The notes under the pieces: generated by a model
Database searches by the model: none
The model's input: the letters and a program-made list of their open reading frames with translations, nothing else
Told to the model about the DNA's origin: nothing
Origin: an uncultured Gemmiger sp.
GTDB lineage: Bacteria; Bacillota; Clostridia; Oscillospirales; Ruminococcaceae
Reading direction: 5' to 3'
Length of the DNA stretch: 61,173 nucleotides
Assembly: GCA_949295035.1 (NCBI GenBank)
Contig: CASFJO010000080.1
Span: forward strand, 1-61,173
Position numbers and translations under genes: made by a program
Shown: positions 17,446-25,969 of the stretch, piece by piece
Position numbering within the stretch: the stretch's first letter is position 1
How the letters are laid out: the number at the start of each line of letters is the position of its first letter

Positions 17446-18506
17446 GCCATATTGAATCCATTCCCGCCGGCTCCCAGGCCCGGATCGCGGATCTTCGCCC
17501 GGAGGATTTCCAGCTGCGCGGCGTCTCGGGCCAGCATCTGGACTCCAACTTTGCCAGCCAGGGTTACTGGCATGATGTGCTGCACCGGTTCCTGTCCAAC
17601 AAGGGGGCGGTAGTGGCGCTGATCCTGATCGTTCTGATCGTGGCCATGGCCCTGGCCGGCCCCGGTATGAGCGGCCGGGACTATTCCAGCCAGACCCTGA
17701 GCGAGAAGAACCTGGCCCCCCGCATCCCGGTGCTGGAGGATCTGGGCATCTTCAACGGTGACGAGGCGATGACCACCACCACCGGCACTCGGGTGGTCAA
17801 CGGCTATGAGGACAAGGAACTCACCGACACCTACTACTGGTTCGGCTCCGACACACTGGGCCGCGATATCTGGACCCGCGTGTGGGAGGGCGCCCGGGTG
17901 AGCCTGGGGATCGCCATCGTATCCGCCGCCATCAACATGACCCTGGGCATGTGCTACGGCCTGATCAGCGGCTACTTCGGCGGCTGGGTGGACACCATCA
18001 TGCAGCGGATCGTGGAGATCAACAACGGCATTCCCCGCCTGGTGGTGGTCACCCTGCTGCTGCTGGTGGTCAAGCCGGGCTTCACCACCATCGTGCTGGC
18101 GCTGGTCATCACCGAGTGGATCAACATGAGCCGTATCGCCCGGGCCGAGATGCTCAAACTCAAGGAACAGGAGTTCGTTTTGGCCAGCCGAACCCTGGGC
18201 GCGGGCAGCTTCTCCATCATCTTCAAAGAGGTGCTGCCCAACATCATCGGCCAGATCATCACCCAGCTGATGTTCAGCATCCCCACCGCCATCTTTACCG
18301 AGGCGTTCCTGAGCTTTGTGGGCCTGGGCATCCCGGTGCCCCAGTGCAGCCTGGGCAGCCTGATCAACGAGGCATTTAACAGCTTTACCACCCACCCTTA
18401 CCAGATCGTTCCGCCGATCGTGGTGATGAGCCTGCTGATGCTTTGCTTCAACATGCTGGCGGACGGCCTGAGGGAAGCGTTTGACCCGAAACTGAAGGAA
18501 ATGTGA
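17442..18506 (+). CDS. oppC: Oligopeptide ABC transporter permease OppC
   Basis: A 354-residue permease with an N-terminal OppC_N segment, about six helices and a complete EAA-type coupling loop (SRTLGAGSFSIIFKEVLPN near residue 250). YYWFGSDTLGRDIWTRVWEGARVS is replaced in no key position, matching the family's periplasmic-side motif. The gene seems intact although its partners oppA and oppB are broken and oppD is fused to oppF. Without OppB no normal heterodimer could form, so it may be on its way to decay. Confidence 0.85.
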   Translation: MSHIESIPAGSQARIADLRPEDFQLRGVSGQHLDSNFASQGYWHDVLHRFLSNKGAVVALILIVLIVAMALAGPGMSGRDYSSQTLSEKNLAPRIPVLEDLGIFNGDEAMTTTTGTRVVNGYEDKELTDTYYWFGSDTLGRDIWTRVWEGARVSLGIAIVSAAINMTLGMCYGLISGYFGGWVDTIMQRIVEINNGIPRLVVVTLLLLVVKPGFTTIVLALVITEWINMSRIARAEMLKLKEQEFVLASRTLGAGSFSIIFKEVLPNIIGQIITQLMFSIPTAIFTEAFLSFVGLGIPVPQCSLGSLINEAFNSFTTHPYQIVPPIVVMSLLMLCFNMLADGLREAFDPKLKEM

Positions 18507-18517
18507 GGTGACGAGCA

Positions 18518-19792
18518 ATGGAAAACACCAATCGTGAACATGTGCTGTCCATCCGTGACCTGTCCATCACCTTCAAGACCGGCGCCGGCCCCGTCAACGC
18601 CATCCGCGGCGTCAACATCGACCTGTACAAGGGCGAGACGCTGGCGGTGGTGGGGGAGAGCGGCAGCGGCAAATCGGTGACCTTCAAGGCGGCCATGGGC
18701 ATCCTGGCCTCCAACAGCATCGTGAACAGCGGCAGCATCACCTATACCTACCACCACAACGACGGCACCCCCGCCACTGTGGACCTGCTCAAGATGAAGA
18801 CCAAAGACATCCGCCGCCATATCAACGGCAAGCGGATCGCCATGATCTTTCAGGACCCGATGGCCTGTCTGAATCCACGCAAAAAGGTGGGGGAGATCAT
18901 CGCCCAGGGCCTGGATATCCACCATCTGTATAAAAACCGTGCCGAGCGCCAGCAGAAGGTGGCGGACATCCTGCGCAAGGTGGGCCTGGCCCCCGAACAC
19001 GCGGACCGGTATCCCCATCAGTTCTCCGGCGGTCAGCGTCAGCGGGTGGGCATCGCCCGGGCCCTGATCATGGACCCGAAACTCATCATCGCGGACGAGT
19101 GCATCAGCGCGCTGGACGTGTCCATCCAGGCCCAGGTGGTCAACTTGATGAAAGACCTGCAGGACGAGACCGGCACCGCCTATCTCTTTATCGCTCACGA
19201 TCTGTCCATGGTCAAGTACATTTCCGATCGCATCGGGGTGCTGCATCTGGGCCACCTGGTCGAGACTGGCACCACCGAGGAGATATTCAACAACCCCGTG
19301 CATCCCTATACCCAGAGCCTGCTGAGCGCCATTCCCCAGCCGGCCCCCCGCACCGAGCGGGGCCGGCTGGCCAAAACCTACGACTACAAGCAGGCCGGCG
19401 TGGATTACCACGTGGGCAAGCGGCAGCATCTGGAAGGCACCCACTATGTGCTGGCAACCGACGAGGAGCTGGCGCAGCGGCCGTCCGCCTTGCCTGGCGG
19501 GCGGCTTTATGGTACACTGGTACTATACGGCCGCCCGAAGCGCGGCACGATTTGTACAGGGGGAACGTTTCATGTCCAATCTTCTGATTCTGGGGGCGGG
19601 CGGCTTTGGCCAGATGGTGGCCGAGGTGGCACAGCTGACCGGCCGGTACGAGACCATTGCCTTTCTGGACGACGCGTCCAAAGACAGCCGGGTCATCGGC
19701 AAATGTGTGGATTACGAGGCCTGCCGGGCCGAGTACCCGCTGGCGGTGGCTGCCTTCGGCAACAACAAGATGCGTCTTTACTGGGTGGATAA
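18518..19792 (+). CDS. Chimeric OppD/OppF ABC ATPase with read-through tail
   Basis: The first ~120 residues look like OppD: NAIRGVNIDLYKGETLAVVGE, Walker A GESGSGKSV, then GILASNSIVNSGSI and GKRIAMIFQDPM. From FQDPMACLNPRKKVGEI onward it matches OppF instead: signature FSGGQRQRVGIARAL, Walker B LIIADECISALD (Cys where Pro is usual), then YLFIAHDLSMVKYISDRIGV and THYVLATDEELAQ. A deletion between the homologous FQDPM segments of adjacent oppD and oppF would create this fusion in frame. After residue ~320 (about 19477) the normal stop is gone and the frame runs ~100 residues into the next gene in the wrong phase. Confidence 0.75.
   Translation: MENTNREHVLSIRDLSITFKTGAGPVNAIRGVNIDLYKGETLAVVGESGSGKSVTFKAAMGILASNSIVNSGSITYTYHHNDGTPATVDLLKMKTKDIRRHINGKRIAMIFQDPMACLNPRKKVGEIIAQGLDIHHLYKNRAERQQKVADILRKVGLAPEHADRYPHQFSGGQRQRVGIARALIMDPKLIIADECISALDVSIQAQVVNLMKDLQDETGTAYLFIAHDLSMVKYISDRIGVLHLGHLVETGTTEEIFNNPVHPYTQSLLSAIPQPAPRTERGRLAKTYDYKQAGVDYHVGKRQHLEGTHYVLATDEELAQRPSALPGGRLYGTLVLYGRPKRGTICTGGTFHVQSSDSGGGRLWPDGGRGGTADRPVRDHCLSGRRVQRQPGHRQMCGLRGLPGRVPAGGGCLRQQQDASLLGG
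19490..19518 (+). promoter_or_regulatory. Promoter of the acyltransferase-kinase gene
   Basis: TTGCCT (19490-19495) and TACACT (19513-19518) with a 17-bp spacer, 54 bp before the start codon. It lies within the read-through tail of the OppD/F chimera, which supports the view that this tail was once intergenic. Confidence 0.55.
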
Positions 19793-21212
19793 ACTGATGC
19801 AGGCGGGATTCACCGTGCCGCCGCTTGTGCACCCCAGCGCGGTGGTCAGCCCGTCGGCGGTGCTGGAGCCGGGCTGTTTTGTCATGCAGCGGGCGGTGGT
19901 CAATACCCACACCGTCATTGAAAAGGGCTGCCTGATCAACGCGGGCGCCATCGTGGACCACGACAGCCGGATCTGCGCCGGGACCCACATCTGCCTGGGC
20001 AGCGTGGTCAAGGCCAACTGCACCATCGCCGCCCTCACCAAGGTGGAGGCGGGGGAGGTCATCTTTTCCACCCGCCGCAAGATCGACGGGGTGGACAGCC
20101 TGGAACTGGAGGACGCCCTCTACGCCTTCGGGTTCGGCAACCAGTGCAGCTACGTGCGGCCGTTCGGGGCGGGGCACATCAACGAGACCTACGCGGTGTA
20201 TATGCCGGACGAACAGGGCGGCGACACCCTGGCCTATGTGCTGCAGCGGGTAAATACCAACGTGTTCAAGAATCCCCGCCAGGTCATGGAGAACATTTTT
20301 GGCGTTACCGAGTATCTTCGCCGGCAGATCCGGGAAAGCGGCGGCGACCCGGACCGGGAGACCTTGAGTTACATCAAGACCAAATCCGGCGAGACCTACT
20401 TTGAGGATGGGCAGGGGCAACCCTGGCGCTGTTACAACTTTATCCCGGATTCGGTCTGTTACCAGAGTGTGGAAAATCCGGAGCAGTTCTACCAGTCCGC
20501 CCGCAGCTTCGGCCATTTTCTGTGCCAGCTGGGAGGCTATCCCGCCGATACCCTCCATGAGACTATTCCCAACTTCCACAACACCGAGAGCCGGCTGGCG
20601 GATTTTGAACAGGCGGTGCGCCGGGATGTGAAAAACCGGGCCCGCAGCTGCCGCCCGGAGATCCAGTTTGTGCAGGCCCGCAAAAAAGATTGCAGTGTGC
20701 TGATGGAACTGCTGCGTCAGGGCCGGCTGCCGCTGCGGGTCACCCACAACGATACCAAGCTCAACAATATCCTGTTTGACGCCAAGACCGGCAAGGGCCT
20801 GTGCATCATCGATCTGGACACCATCATGCCAGGCCTGGCGCTGAGCGATTACGGGGACTCCATCCGGTTCGGCGCCTCTACCGGCGCGGAGGACGAAAGG
20901 GACCTGAACAAGGTGCATTTCGATCTGCACCTGTTTGAACTGTACACCAAGGGCTATCTGGAGACCGCCGGCCCGGTGCTCACCGACACCGAGAAGGAAT
21001 ACCTGCCCTGGGGCGCGCGGCTGCTGACCCTGGAGTGCGGCATCCGCTTTTTGACCGATTACCTGCGGGGGGACGAGTACTTCAAGACCCAGTACCCCAC
21101 CCACAATCTGGTGCGGGCCCGCACCCAGTTCCGGCTGGTGGACGAGATGGAACAGCATTTTGACGAGATGAAGGCCATCGTGGACCGATACAGCCGGGAG
21201 GCGAACGCATGA
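19572..21212 (+). CDS. Fusion of PglD-like sugar acyltransferase and N-acetylhexosamine-kinase-like phosphotransferase
   Basis: A 546-residue two-domain protein. Residues 1-175 are a PglD/NeuD-type acyltransferase: a Rossmann-like start (LLILGAGGFGQMVAEVA) and a left-handed beta-helix with hexapeptide repeats. Residues 185-546 are an APH/choline-kinase-fold phosphotransferase: VRPFGAGHINETY resembles the nucleotide loop of N-acetylhexosamine 1-kinase, THNDTKLNNILFD is the catalytic loop and CIIDLDTI the metal-binding aspartate. It may acylate and phosphorylate an amino sugar. The start at 19572 follows a GGGGG stretch; a weak SD. It overlaps the downstream phosphodiesterase by 4 bp. Confidence 0.8.
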   Translation: MSNLLILGAGGFGQMVAEVAQLTGRYETIAFLDDASKDSRVIGKCVDYEACRAEYPLAVAAFGNNKMRLYWVDKLMQAGFTVPPLVHPSAVVSPSAVLEPGCFVMQRAVVNTHTVIEKGCLINAGAIVDHDSRICAGTHICLGSVVKANCTIAALTKVEAGEVIFSTRRKIDGVDSLELEDALYAFGFGNQCSYVRPFGAGHINETYAVYMPDEQGGDTLAYVLQRVNTNVFKNPRQVMENIFGVTEYLRRQIRESGGDPDRETLSYIKTKSGETYFEDGQGQPWRCYNFIPDSVCYQSVENPEQFYQSARSFGHFLCQLGGYPADTLHETIPNFHNTESRLADFEQAVRRDVKNRARSCRPEIQFVQARKKDCSVLMELLRQGRLPLRVTHNDTKLNNILFDAKTGKGLCIIDLDTIMPGLALSDYGDSIRFGASTGAEDERDLNKVHFDLHLFELYTKGYLETAGPVLTDTEKEYLPWGARLLTLECGIRFLTDYLRGDEYFKTQYPTHNLVRARTQFRLVDEMEQHFDEMKAIVDRYSREANA

Positions 21213-21751
21213 AATTGTTGCTCGCATCGGACATCCACGGCTCGGCCGCCTGCTGCCGGCAGCTGATGGCCCGCATTGAGGAATTTGCTCCCGACCGCAT
21301 CCTGCTTCTGGGGGACCTGCTCTACCATGGGCCCCGCAACGACCTGCCCGAGGAGTACGCCCCCAAGCAGGTGATCCCCCTGCTCAACAGCCTCAAGGAC
21401 CGGATCACCGCCGTGCGGGGCAACTGCGAGGCGGAGGTGGATCAGATGGTGCTGGAGTTCCCGGTGCTGGCGGACTACGCCACCGTCCTCTTTCCGGACG
21501 GCCGCACCCTATTTGCCACCCACGGCCACCATTTTGACCCGGACCACCTGCCGCCGCTGCCGGCGGGCAGCGCTTTCGCCTTCGGCCATGTGCATGTCAA
21601 GCACCTGGAGAGGAAAGGGGAGACTTTGATCCTGAATCCGGGCAGCGTCTCCATCCCCAAGGACGGTACCCGCAGCTATATGACCTGTGAGGACGGCGTT
21701 TTTACCACCCGCCTTCTCACCGGTGAACCCCTGGCCAGCCTGGCCTGGTAA
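21209..21751 (+). CDS. yfcE: YfcE-type metallophosphodiesterase
   Basis: A 180-residue calcineurin-like phosphoesterase. All metal-binding motifs are present in order: DIHGS near residue 8, GDLLYHGPRN near 36, GNCEAEVD near 74, HGHHFD near 106 and GHVHVK near 128. YfcE hydrolyses phosphodiesters in vitro; its natural substrate is unclear. The start overlaps the upstream fusion gene (ATGA), so the two are translationally coupled and may act on related sugar phosphates. Confidence 0.9.
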   Translation: MKLLLASDIHGSAACCRQLMARIEEFAPDRILLLGDLLYHGPRNDLPEEYAPKQVIPLLNSLKDRITAVRGNCEAEVDQMVLEFPVLADYATVLFPDGRTLFATHGHHFDPDHLPPLPAGSAFAFGHVHVKHLERKGETLILNPGSVSIPKDGTRSYMTCEDGVFTTRLLTGEPLASLAW

Positions 21752-21760
21752 AACGGCACA

Positions 21761-21797
21761 AAACGGGCGCGCTGCCATTTTGGCAGCGCGCCCGTTT
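21761..21797. terminator. Bidirectional terminator between yfcE and proA
   Basis: AAACGGGCGCGCTGCCA (21761-21777) and TGGCAGCGCGCCCGTTT (21781-21797) form a perfect 17-bp stem with a TTT loop between convergent genes. Confidence 0.85.
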
Positions 21798-21826
21798 GGG
21801 CAGAAAAACTTGTTTTGCGGCCGGCT

Positions 21827-23083
21827 TCACCGCACCTGGCCGTCCCCGTGGATCACATATTTATAGCTGCACAGTTCCGCCAGCCCCATGGGGCCCCGAG
21901 CGTGAAGCTTCTGGGTGGAGATACCCATCTCACACCCCAGCCCGAACACCCCGCCGTCGGTAAACCGGGTGGAGGCGTTTACATACACCGCGGCGCTGTC
22001 CACACCGGTCACAAAAGCGGCGGCTGCCGCCTCGTCGCCGGTCACGATGGCCTCGCTGTGCCCGGTGGAGTGGCGGGCGATGTGCTCCATGGCCTGCCGC
22101 ACCCCGTCCACGACCCGCACCGCCAGGATGTAGTCCAAAAACTCAGTGTCGAAATCCTCCGGCCCCGCCGGCGTGCCGGGGATCAGGGCCGCGGCCGCCT
22201 CGTCCAGCCGCAGCTCCACCGGCGCCAGCCCTGCCGCCGCCCGGTCATCCACCAGACGCCGTTTCATCCGGGGCAAAAACCCGGCCGCGATGGCCTTGTC
22301 CACCAGGCAGACCTCCGCCGCGTTGCAGACGCTGGGCCGGCTGGTCTTGGCGTTTTCCAGAATGTTCAGGGCCATATCCAGATCGGCGCCCTTGTCCACA
22401 TACACGTGGCAGATGCCGGTACCGGTCTGGATACAGGGCACCTTGGCCTGCTCCACGCAGGCCTTGATGAGCCCCGCGCCGCCCCGGGGGATCAGCAGGT
22501 CCACCAGTCCCACCGCCTTCATCAGTTCCCGGCTGCTGGCGCGGGTGGTGTCCTGCACCAGGGCCACCCCGTCCTCCGGAAGCCCGGCCGCCGCCAGGCC
22601 CCGGCGCATCGACCGGGTGATGGCGTCAGCGCTGCGCCAGGCCTCCTTGCCCACGCGCAGCACGCAGGCATTGCCGCTCTTTACCGCCAGGGCCGCCGCG
22701 TCGCTGGTTACGTTGGGCCGGCTCTCGTAGATGATCGCCACCACCCCCATGGGCACGGCGACCTTCTCGATCAAAAGCCCATTGGGTCGTTCCACCCGGG
22801 CCAGCACCCGCCCCACCGGGTCGGGCAGCACCGCCACCTCCCGCATGCCGGCGGCCATCTCCTTCAGCCGGGCATCGGTCAGCCGCAGCCGGTCCAGCAT
22901 TACGGTACTGATGGAGCCTTGCGCGGCCTCCAGGTCCTGTTCGTTGGCCGCCAGGATGGCTTCCCGGTCGGCCAGCAGAGCGGCGGCCATCTCCTCCAGA
23001 GCCCGGTCACGGGTGGCGGTATCGGCGGCGGCAAAAGCCGCCTTGGCGCGTTTGGCGGCCCGCAGGATCTCTTGCGTGGTCAT
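21827..23083 (-). CDS. proA: Glutamate-5-semialdehyde dehydrogenase ProA
   Basis: A 418-residue aldehyde-dehydrogenase-fold enzyme. Segments typical of ProA include PNGLLIEKVAVPMGVVAIIYESRP read as NGLLIEKVAVPMGVV near residue 105, LRVGKEAW near 150, and the active-site cysteine region TSRPSVCNAAEVCLVD near 250. It reduces gamma-glutamyl phosphate to glutamate-5-semialdehyde with NADPH, the second step of proline synthesis. It is the last gene of proC-proB-proA and starts 3 bp after proB. Confidence 0.96.
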   Translation of the reverse strand: MTTQEILRAAKRAKAAFAAADTATRDRALEEMAAALLADREAILAANEQDLEAAQGSISTVMLDRLRLTDARLKEMAAGMREVAVLPDPVGRVLARVERPNGLLIEKVAVPMGVVAIIYESRPNVTSDAAALAVKSGNACVLRVGKEAWRSADAITRSMRRGLAAAGLPEDGVALVQDTTRASSRELMKAVGLVDLLIPRGGAGLIKACVEQAKVPCIQTGTGICHVYVDKGADLDMALNILENAKTSRPSVCNAAEVCLVDKAIAAGFLPRMKRRLVDDRAAAGLAPVELRLDEAAAALIPGTPAGPEDFDTEFLDYILAVRVVDGVRQAMEHIARHSTGHSEAIVTGDEAAAAAFVTGVDSAAVYVNASTRFTDGGVFGLGCEMGISTQKLHARGPMGLAELCSYKYVIHGDGQVR

Positions 23084-23086
23084 GGC

Positions 23087-23860
23087 TCAGCCCTCCTTCC
23101 GGGCGGCGAACCGGGTGCCTACCGGTTTGCCCTCCACAATGTCGTACAGAACCTCCGGATTGGCCCCGTTGGCGATCACCATCTCCACCCCGGCCTCGCT
23201 CGCCAGCTGGGCAGCCCGCAGCTTGGTGGCCATCCCGCCGGTGCCCAGGCGGGTGCCCGCCCCGCCGGCCAGCGCCAGGATCTCCGGGGTCAGCACCTCC
23301 ACCCGGGGGATCAGCCTTGCCTCGGGATGGGTGTGCGGGTCGGCGGTATACAGACCGTTGATGTCGGTGAGCAGCACCAGCAGATCGGCGCCTACGCTCA
23401 CCGCCACCACCGCGCCCAGGGTGTCGTTGTCGCCAATCTCGATCTCCTGGGTGGCGACCGTGTCGTTCTCGTTGATGATGGGCAGCGCGCCCAGCTCCAG
23501 CAGCCGGTTCAGGGTGGTCTCAAAATTTTTGTGCCGGTCCTCGTCCTGGATGTCCTCGCCGGTCACCAGCAGCTGGGCCACCGTGTGGTTGTACTCCCCG
23601 AACAATTTGTCATAGGTATACATCAATTCGCATTGCCCCACCGCGGCGGCGGCCTGTTTGGTGGCCATGTCGGCCGGGCGGCCGGGCAGCAGCAGCTTGC
23701 CGGCGCCCATACCGATGGCCCCGCTGGAGACAAGGATCAGCTGGTTGCCGGCGTTTTTCAGATCGCTCAAGACCCGCACCAGCGCCTGTACGTGCCGGAT
23801 ATTCAGCTGGCCGGTGGCGTGGGCCAGGGTGGAAGTGCCTACTTTAACTACGATACGCAT
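23087..23860 (-). CDS. proB: Glutamate 5-kinase ProB, short form without PUA domain
   Basis: A 257-residue amino-acid-kinase-fold protein. MRIVVKVGTSTL is the ATP/glutamate loop, SSGAIGMGAGKL the glutamate-binding loop, and INENDTVATQEI and GNDTLGAVVA-type segments (DNDTLGAVVAVSVGAD) complete the active site. It makes gamma-glutamyl phosphate. The C-terminal PUA domain found in the E. coli enzyme is absent, as in many Clostridia. The ATG at 23860 is preferred with AAGGAG nine bases upstream; an in-frame TTG lies one codon earlier. Confidence 0.94.
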   Translation of the reverse strand: MRIVVKVGTSTLAHATGQLNIRHVQALVRVLSDLKNAGNQLILVSSGAIGMGAGKLLLPGRPADMATKQAAAAVGQCELMYTYDKLFGEYNHTVAQLLVTGEDIQDEDRHKNFETTLNRLLELGALPIINENDTVATQEIEIGDNDTLGAVVAVSVGADLLVLLTDINGLYTADPHTHPEARLIPRVEVLTPEILALAGGAGTRLGTGGMATKLRAAQLASEAGVEMVIANGANPEVLYDIVEGKPVGTRFAARKEG

Positions 23861-23872
23861 CAACGCCGCTCC

Positions 23873-24679
23873 TTACTGCTTGCCCAGTTCCCGGTTCTTC
23901 TCATAGGCCGCGATCACCGCTTCCAGCACGGTGCCGCGCAGACCGCCTACCTCCAGTTTTCGCACCCCCTGGATGGTGCTGCCGCCGGGGCTGCACACCG
24001 CGTCCTTGAGCTGCCCGGGGTGTTTGCCGCTCTCCAGAATGAGCCGGGCGGTGCCGGCCAGGGTCTGGGCCGCGTACTGCAGCGCCTTGTCCCGGGGCAG
24101 GCCGCAAGCCACCCCGCCGTCTGCCAGCGCCTCCGCGAACAGGCAAACGTATGCCGGGCCGCAGCCGCTCACCGCGCTGCCCGCGTCAATGAGATGTTCC
24201 GCCAGCGCGTCGAACCGGCCGGCCTTCGCCATTGCCTGCAAGAAATCCCGCAGCCGGGCGTCAGGCACATCCTCGGCCGCGTACTGCGCCATCCCTTCGC
24301 CCACCTGCACAGGGGTGTTGGGCATGATCCGGATCACCGGGTAATTGCCTCCGGCCATCTCCCGGATGGTGGAGATGGTCAGCCCGGCGGCCATGCTCAC
24401 CAGCACCAGCTGCCCGGCGCGCCGGGCCAAAATCGGCTGCAAAGGAGCCAGCATCTCCCGCATCATCTGCGGCTTGACCCCCAGAAACAGAAAATCGCTC
24501 TGCTGCGCAGCCTCCTCGTTGGTGCAGGCGGTGCAGCCCAGTTCCTGAGCCAGAGCCTGCGCTTTGTGATGGTCGGCCAGCAGCACCTGATCCGGCCCCG
24601 CCGGGCCCGCGCAAGCCGCCCGGGCCAGTGCGCCTCCCATATTGCCGCAGCCGATAAACCCAAAAATCGGATGATCCAT
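23873..24679 (-). CDS. proC: Pyrroline-5-carboxylate reductase ProC
   Basis: A 268-residue enzyme with an NADPH-binding Rossmann start (IFGFIGCGNMGGALA) and the C-terminal substrate motif SGCGPAYVCLFAEAL near 165 and SPGGSTIQGVRKLE near 220. It makes L-proline from pyrroline-5-carboxylate. The start at 24679 has GGGAGGG upstream; a longer frame reaches 24730 without a ribosome binding site. It is first in a proline operon with proB (12 bp) and proA (3 bp). Confidence 0.95.
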   Translation of the reverse strand: MDHPIFGFIGCGNMGGALARAACAGPAGPDQVLLADHHKAQALAQELGCTACTNEEAAQQSDFLFLGVKPQMMREMLAPLQPILARRAGQLVLVSMAAGLTISTIREMAGGNYPVIRIMPNTPVQVGEGMAQYAAEDVPDARLRDFLQAMAKAGRFDALAEHLIDAGSAVSGCGPAYVCLFAEALADGGVACGLPRDKALQYAAQTLAGTARLILESGKHPGQLKDAVCSPGGSTIQGVRKLEVGGLRGTVLEAVIAAYEKNRELGKQ

Positions 24680-24738
24680 TCCCAATCCCTCCCTATGCCG
24701 GCGCACGGGCCGGCAAAATTTGCCTGACACTTTTCCTT

Positions 24739-24767
24739 ATTATAGCGCCCTGCCGTACCGGTTACAA
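24739..24767 (-). promoter_or_regulatory. Promoter of proC-proB-proA
   Basis: On the minus strand, TTGTAA (24767-24762) and TATAAT (24744-24739) are separated by 17 bp, just upstream of proC. Confidence 0.78.
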
Positions 24768-24827
24768 GTGCGCCGCGCCCGGAAGGTGCCGGCAACCGGC
24801 CAAACACAAAAAATCTGCAAAAACCCC

Positions 24828-24856
24828 TTGCATTTTTTCTCCGCTTCAGGTATAAT
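24828..24856 (+). promoter_or_regulatory. Promoter of tRNA-Val
   Basis: TTGCAT (24828-24833) and TATAAT (24851-24856) with a 17-bp spacer, about 19 bp before the tRNA 5' end. Confidence 0.8.
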
Positions 24857-24874
24857 AAACAGGCTGATTCACAT

Positions 24875-24950
24875 GGGCGGTTAGCTCAGCTGGTAGAGCA
24901 CCTGCTTGACGTGCAGGGGGTCAGGGATTCGAGTTCCTTACCGCCCACCA
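24875..24950 (+). tRNA. tRNA-Val (anticodon GAC)
   Basis: A 76-nt cloverleaf with encoded CCA. The acceptor stem GGGCGGT pairs with ACCGCCC. The anticodon arm CCTGC-TTGACGT-GCAGG gives anticodon GAC, reading the valine codons GUC and GUU. The T arm AGGGA-TTCGAGT-TCCTT contains one G-T pair. Its 3' part, from 24925, lies inside the attachment-site repeat of the integrative element, so the functional 3' end was probably supplied by the element when it inserted. Confidence 0.95.
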
Positions 24951-24965
24951 AAATGAAAACCCCGG
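24925..24965 (+). repeat. Left attachment site (41-bp direct repeat)
   Basis: Identical to 33279-33319. It begins within the T arm of the tRNA (GGATTCGAG) and ends in the 5' arm of the following terminator (AAAACCCCGG). The crossover took place somewhere within it. Confidence 0.92.
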
Positions 24966-25000
24966 AATGGAGCCGAAAATGGCTTGTTTCCGGGGTTTTT
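24956..25000 (+). terminator. Terminator after tRNA-Val, element-borne copy
   Basis: CCCCGGAA (24960-24967) pairs with TTCCGGGG (24988-24995), followed by TTTTT. The first six stem bases lie in the attachment repeat; the other bases differ from the right-hand copy at 33310-33355 but keep pairing. Confidence 0.85.
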
Positions 25001-25127
25001 CATTGTTTGACGTGTGTTGCGGTGGGTAGCCGTGGGCAGCGGTGGCGGCACAGAAATGGCACAGTAGTGGCACAGGAAAAAACTGGAAATTCGGACACGG
25101 ACCCCGGCGCGGGGCCGGGGCGGTGGG

Positions 25128-25568
25128 TCACTTGCTGGCGGGCTGCTGGCCGCGCGGGTGGGTAATGTAGAGGTCCTCAACGTTGATGGCGTGGACCAGC
25201 AGCTTGTGGAGAAATACGGGGCTGTTCTGGCACCTGCTCATGATGTGCGCGATCGAGATCGCGTCGGGCTGGGTGAACGTAAACACTTTCCCGGAGGGCT
25301 TGCTGCTGTCTCCCTCCTTGTGCAGCAGGCGCTCATACACCACGGCCTGGGTGAGCAGTTCCCGCAGAAATCGCTCGTTGTCGGCGTTCCGGTTGATAAT
25401 GTACACAATCTCGGCGGCGGTGGGATTCGAAAGCACGAAACCGTGCCCTGGCTCCTGCCCACCGGCGGGGATCATGTGCCGAAGAAACGTCAGCACGAGG
25501 CTGCACTCCACCGCGCTGGCGGCTCCCAGGTAGTTCCCGATCTGGTCAATGATGGTCGCTTTGTCCAT
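25128..25568 (-). CDS. Hypothetical protein of the integrative element
   Basis: A 146-residue, mostly helical soluble protein that I do not recognise. The start (MDKATIIDQIGNYLG) is chosen because AGAGAGG precedes it by 10 bases. It has two similar helical blocks, one around residues 60-90 (NPTAAEIVYIINRNADNERFLRELL) shown here as NPTAAEIVYIIN then FLRELLTQAVVYERLL, and one around 110-135 (QPDAISIAHIMS, FLHKLLVHAINVEDL). They look like an internal duplication. It is last in a two-gene unit transcribed leftward from the operator region at 26148-26225, so it may share control with the toxin-antitoxin pair. Confidence 0.65.
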   Translation of the reverse strand: MDKATIIDQIGNYLGAASAVECSLVLTFLRHMIPAGGQEPGHGFVLSNPTAAEIVYIINRNADNERFLRELLTQAVVYERLLHKEGDSSKPSGKVFTFTQPDAISIAHIMSRCQNSPVFLHKLLVHAINVEDLYITHPRGQQPASK

Positions 25569-25690
25569 AGTCTTGTAACCTCTCTTTACAAATTGGCCAG
25601 GGCGGGCTATACTGGGTATAGGACCCGCCCCGGCGGGTGTTGGTGGCTCTTGTATCTGGCTTTGGTCGGCGTTGATACAAGGGCCTTTTC

Positions 25691-25969
25691 TCATGCGGTG
25701 GCGGCGACGGTGAAGCGCTGCACGGTCTGGGGTTTGCAGAAGTCGCTGTACAGGCAGCCATACACGGCCTTGAAAGCCTTGGCGTCAAAGCGGCTGGTGG
25801 TCACGGCCTTGTTGCGGGCGATGTAGCCGCCGCACTCCACTTCCTCCTGGCCGTTCATGCCGGCCTTGATGCGCTCGGCCACGGCCTGCTTGCGGGCCTC
25901 CAGTTCCGCGATCTGGCGGGCCAGGTCGGCGTACTCGGCCAGGTTCTTCTTCATGGTCTTTTGGGTCAT
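25691..25969 (-). CDS. Small coiled-coil protein of the integrative element
   Basis: A 92-residue protein with a heptad-rich helix (YADLARQIAELEARKQAVAE, residues about 12-35) and a C-terminal region ending RFTVAATA. Similar short proteins are common in Firmicute phages and islands next to Gp157-like genes, but no function is known to me. GGAGG lies seven bases before the ATG at 25969. It is transcribed away from the toxin-antitoxin genes, from a divergent promoter that overlaps the first palindromic operator. Confidence 0.7.
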   Translation of the reverse strand: MTQKTMKKNLAEYADLARQIAELEARKQAVAERIKAGMNGQEEVECGGYIARNKAVTTSRFDAKAFKAVYGCLYSDFCKPQTVQRFTVAATA

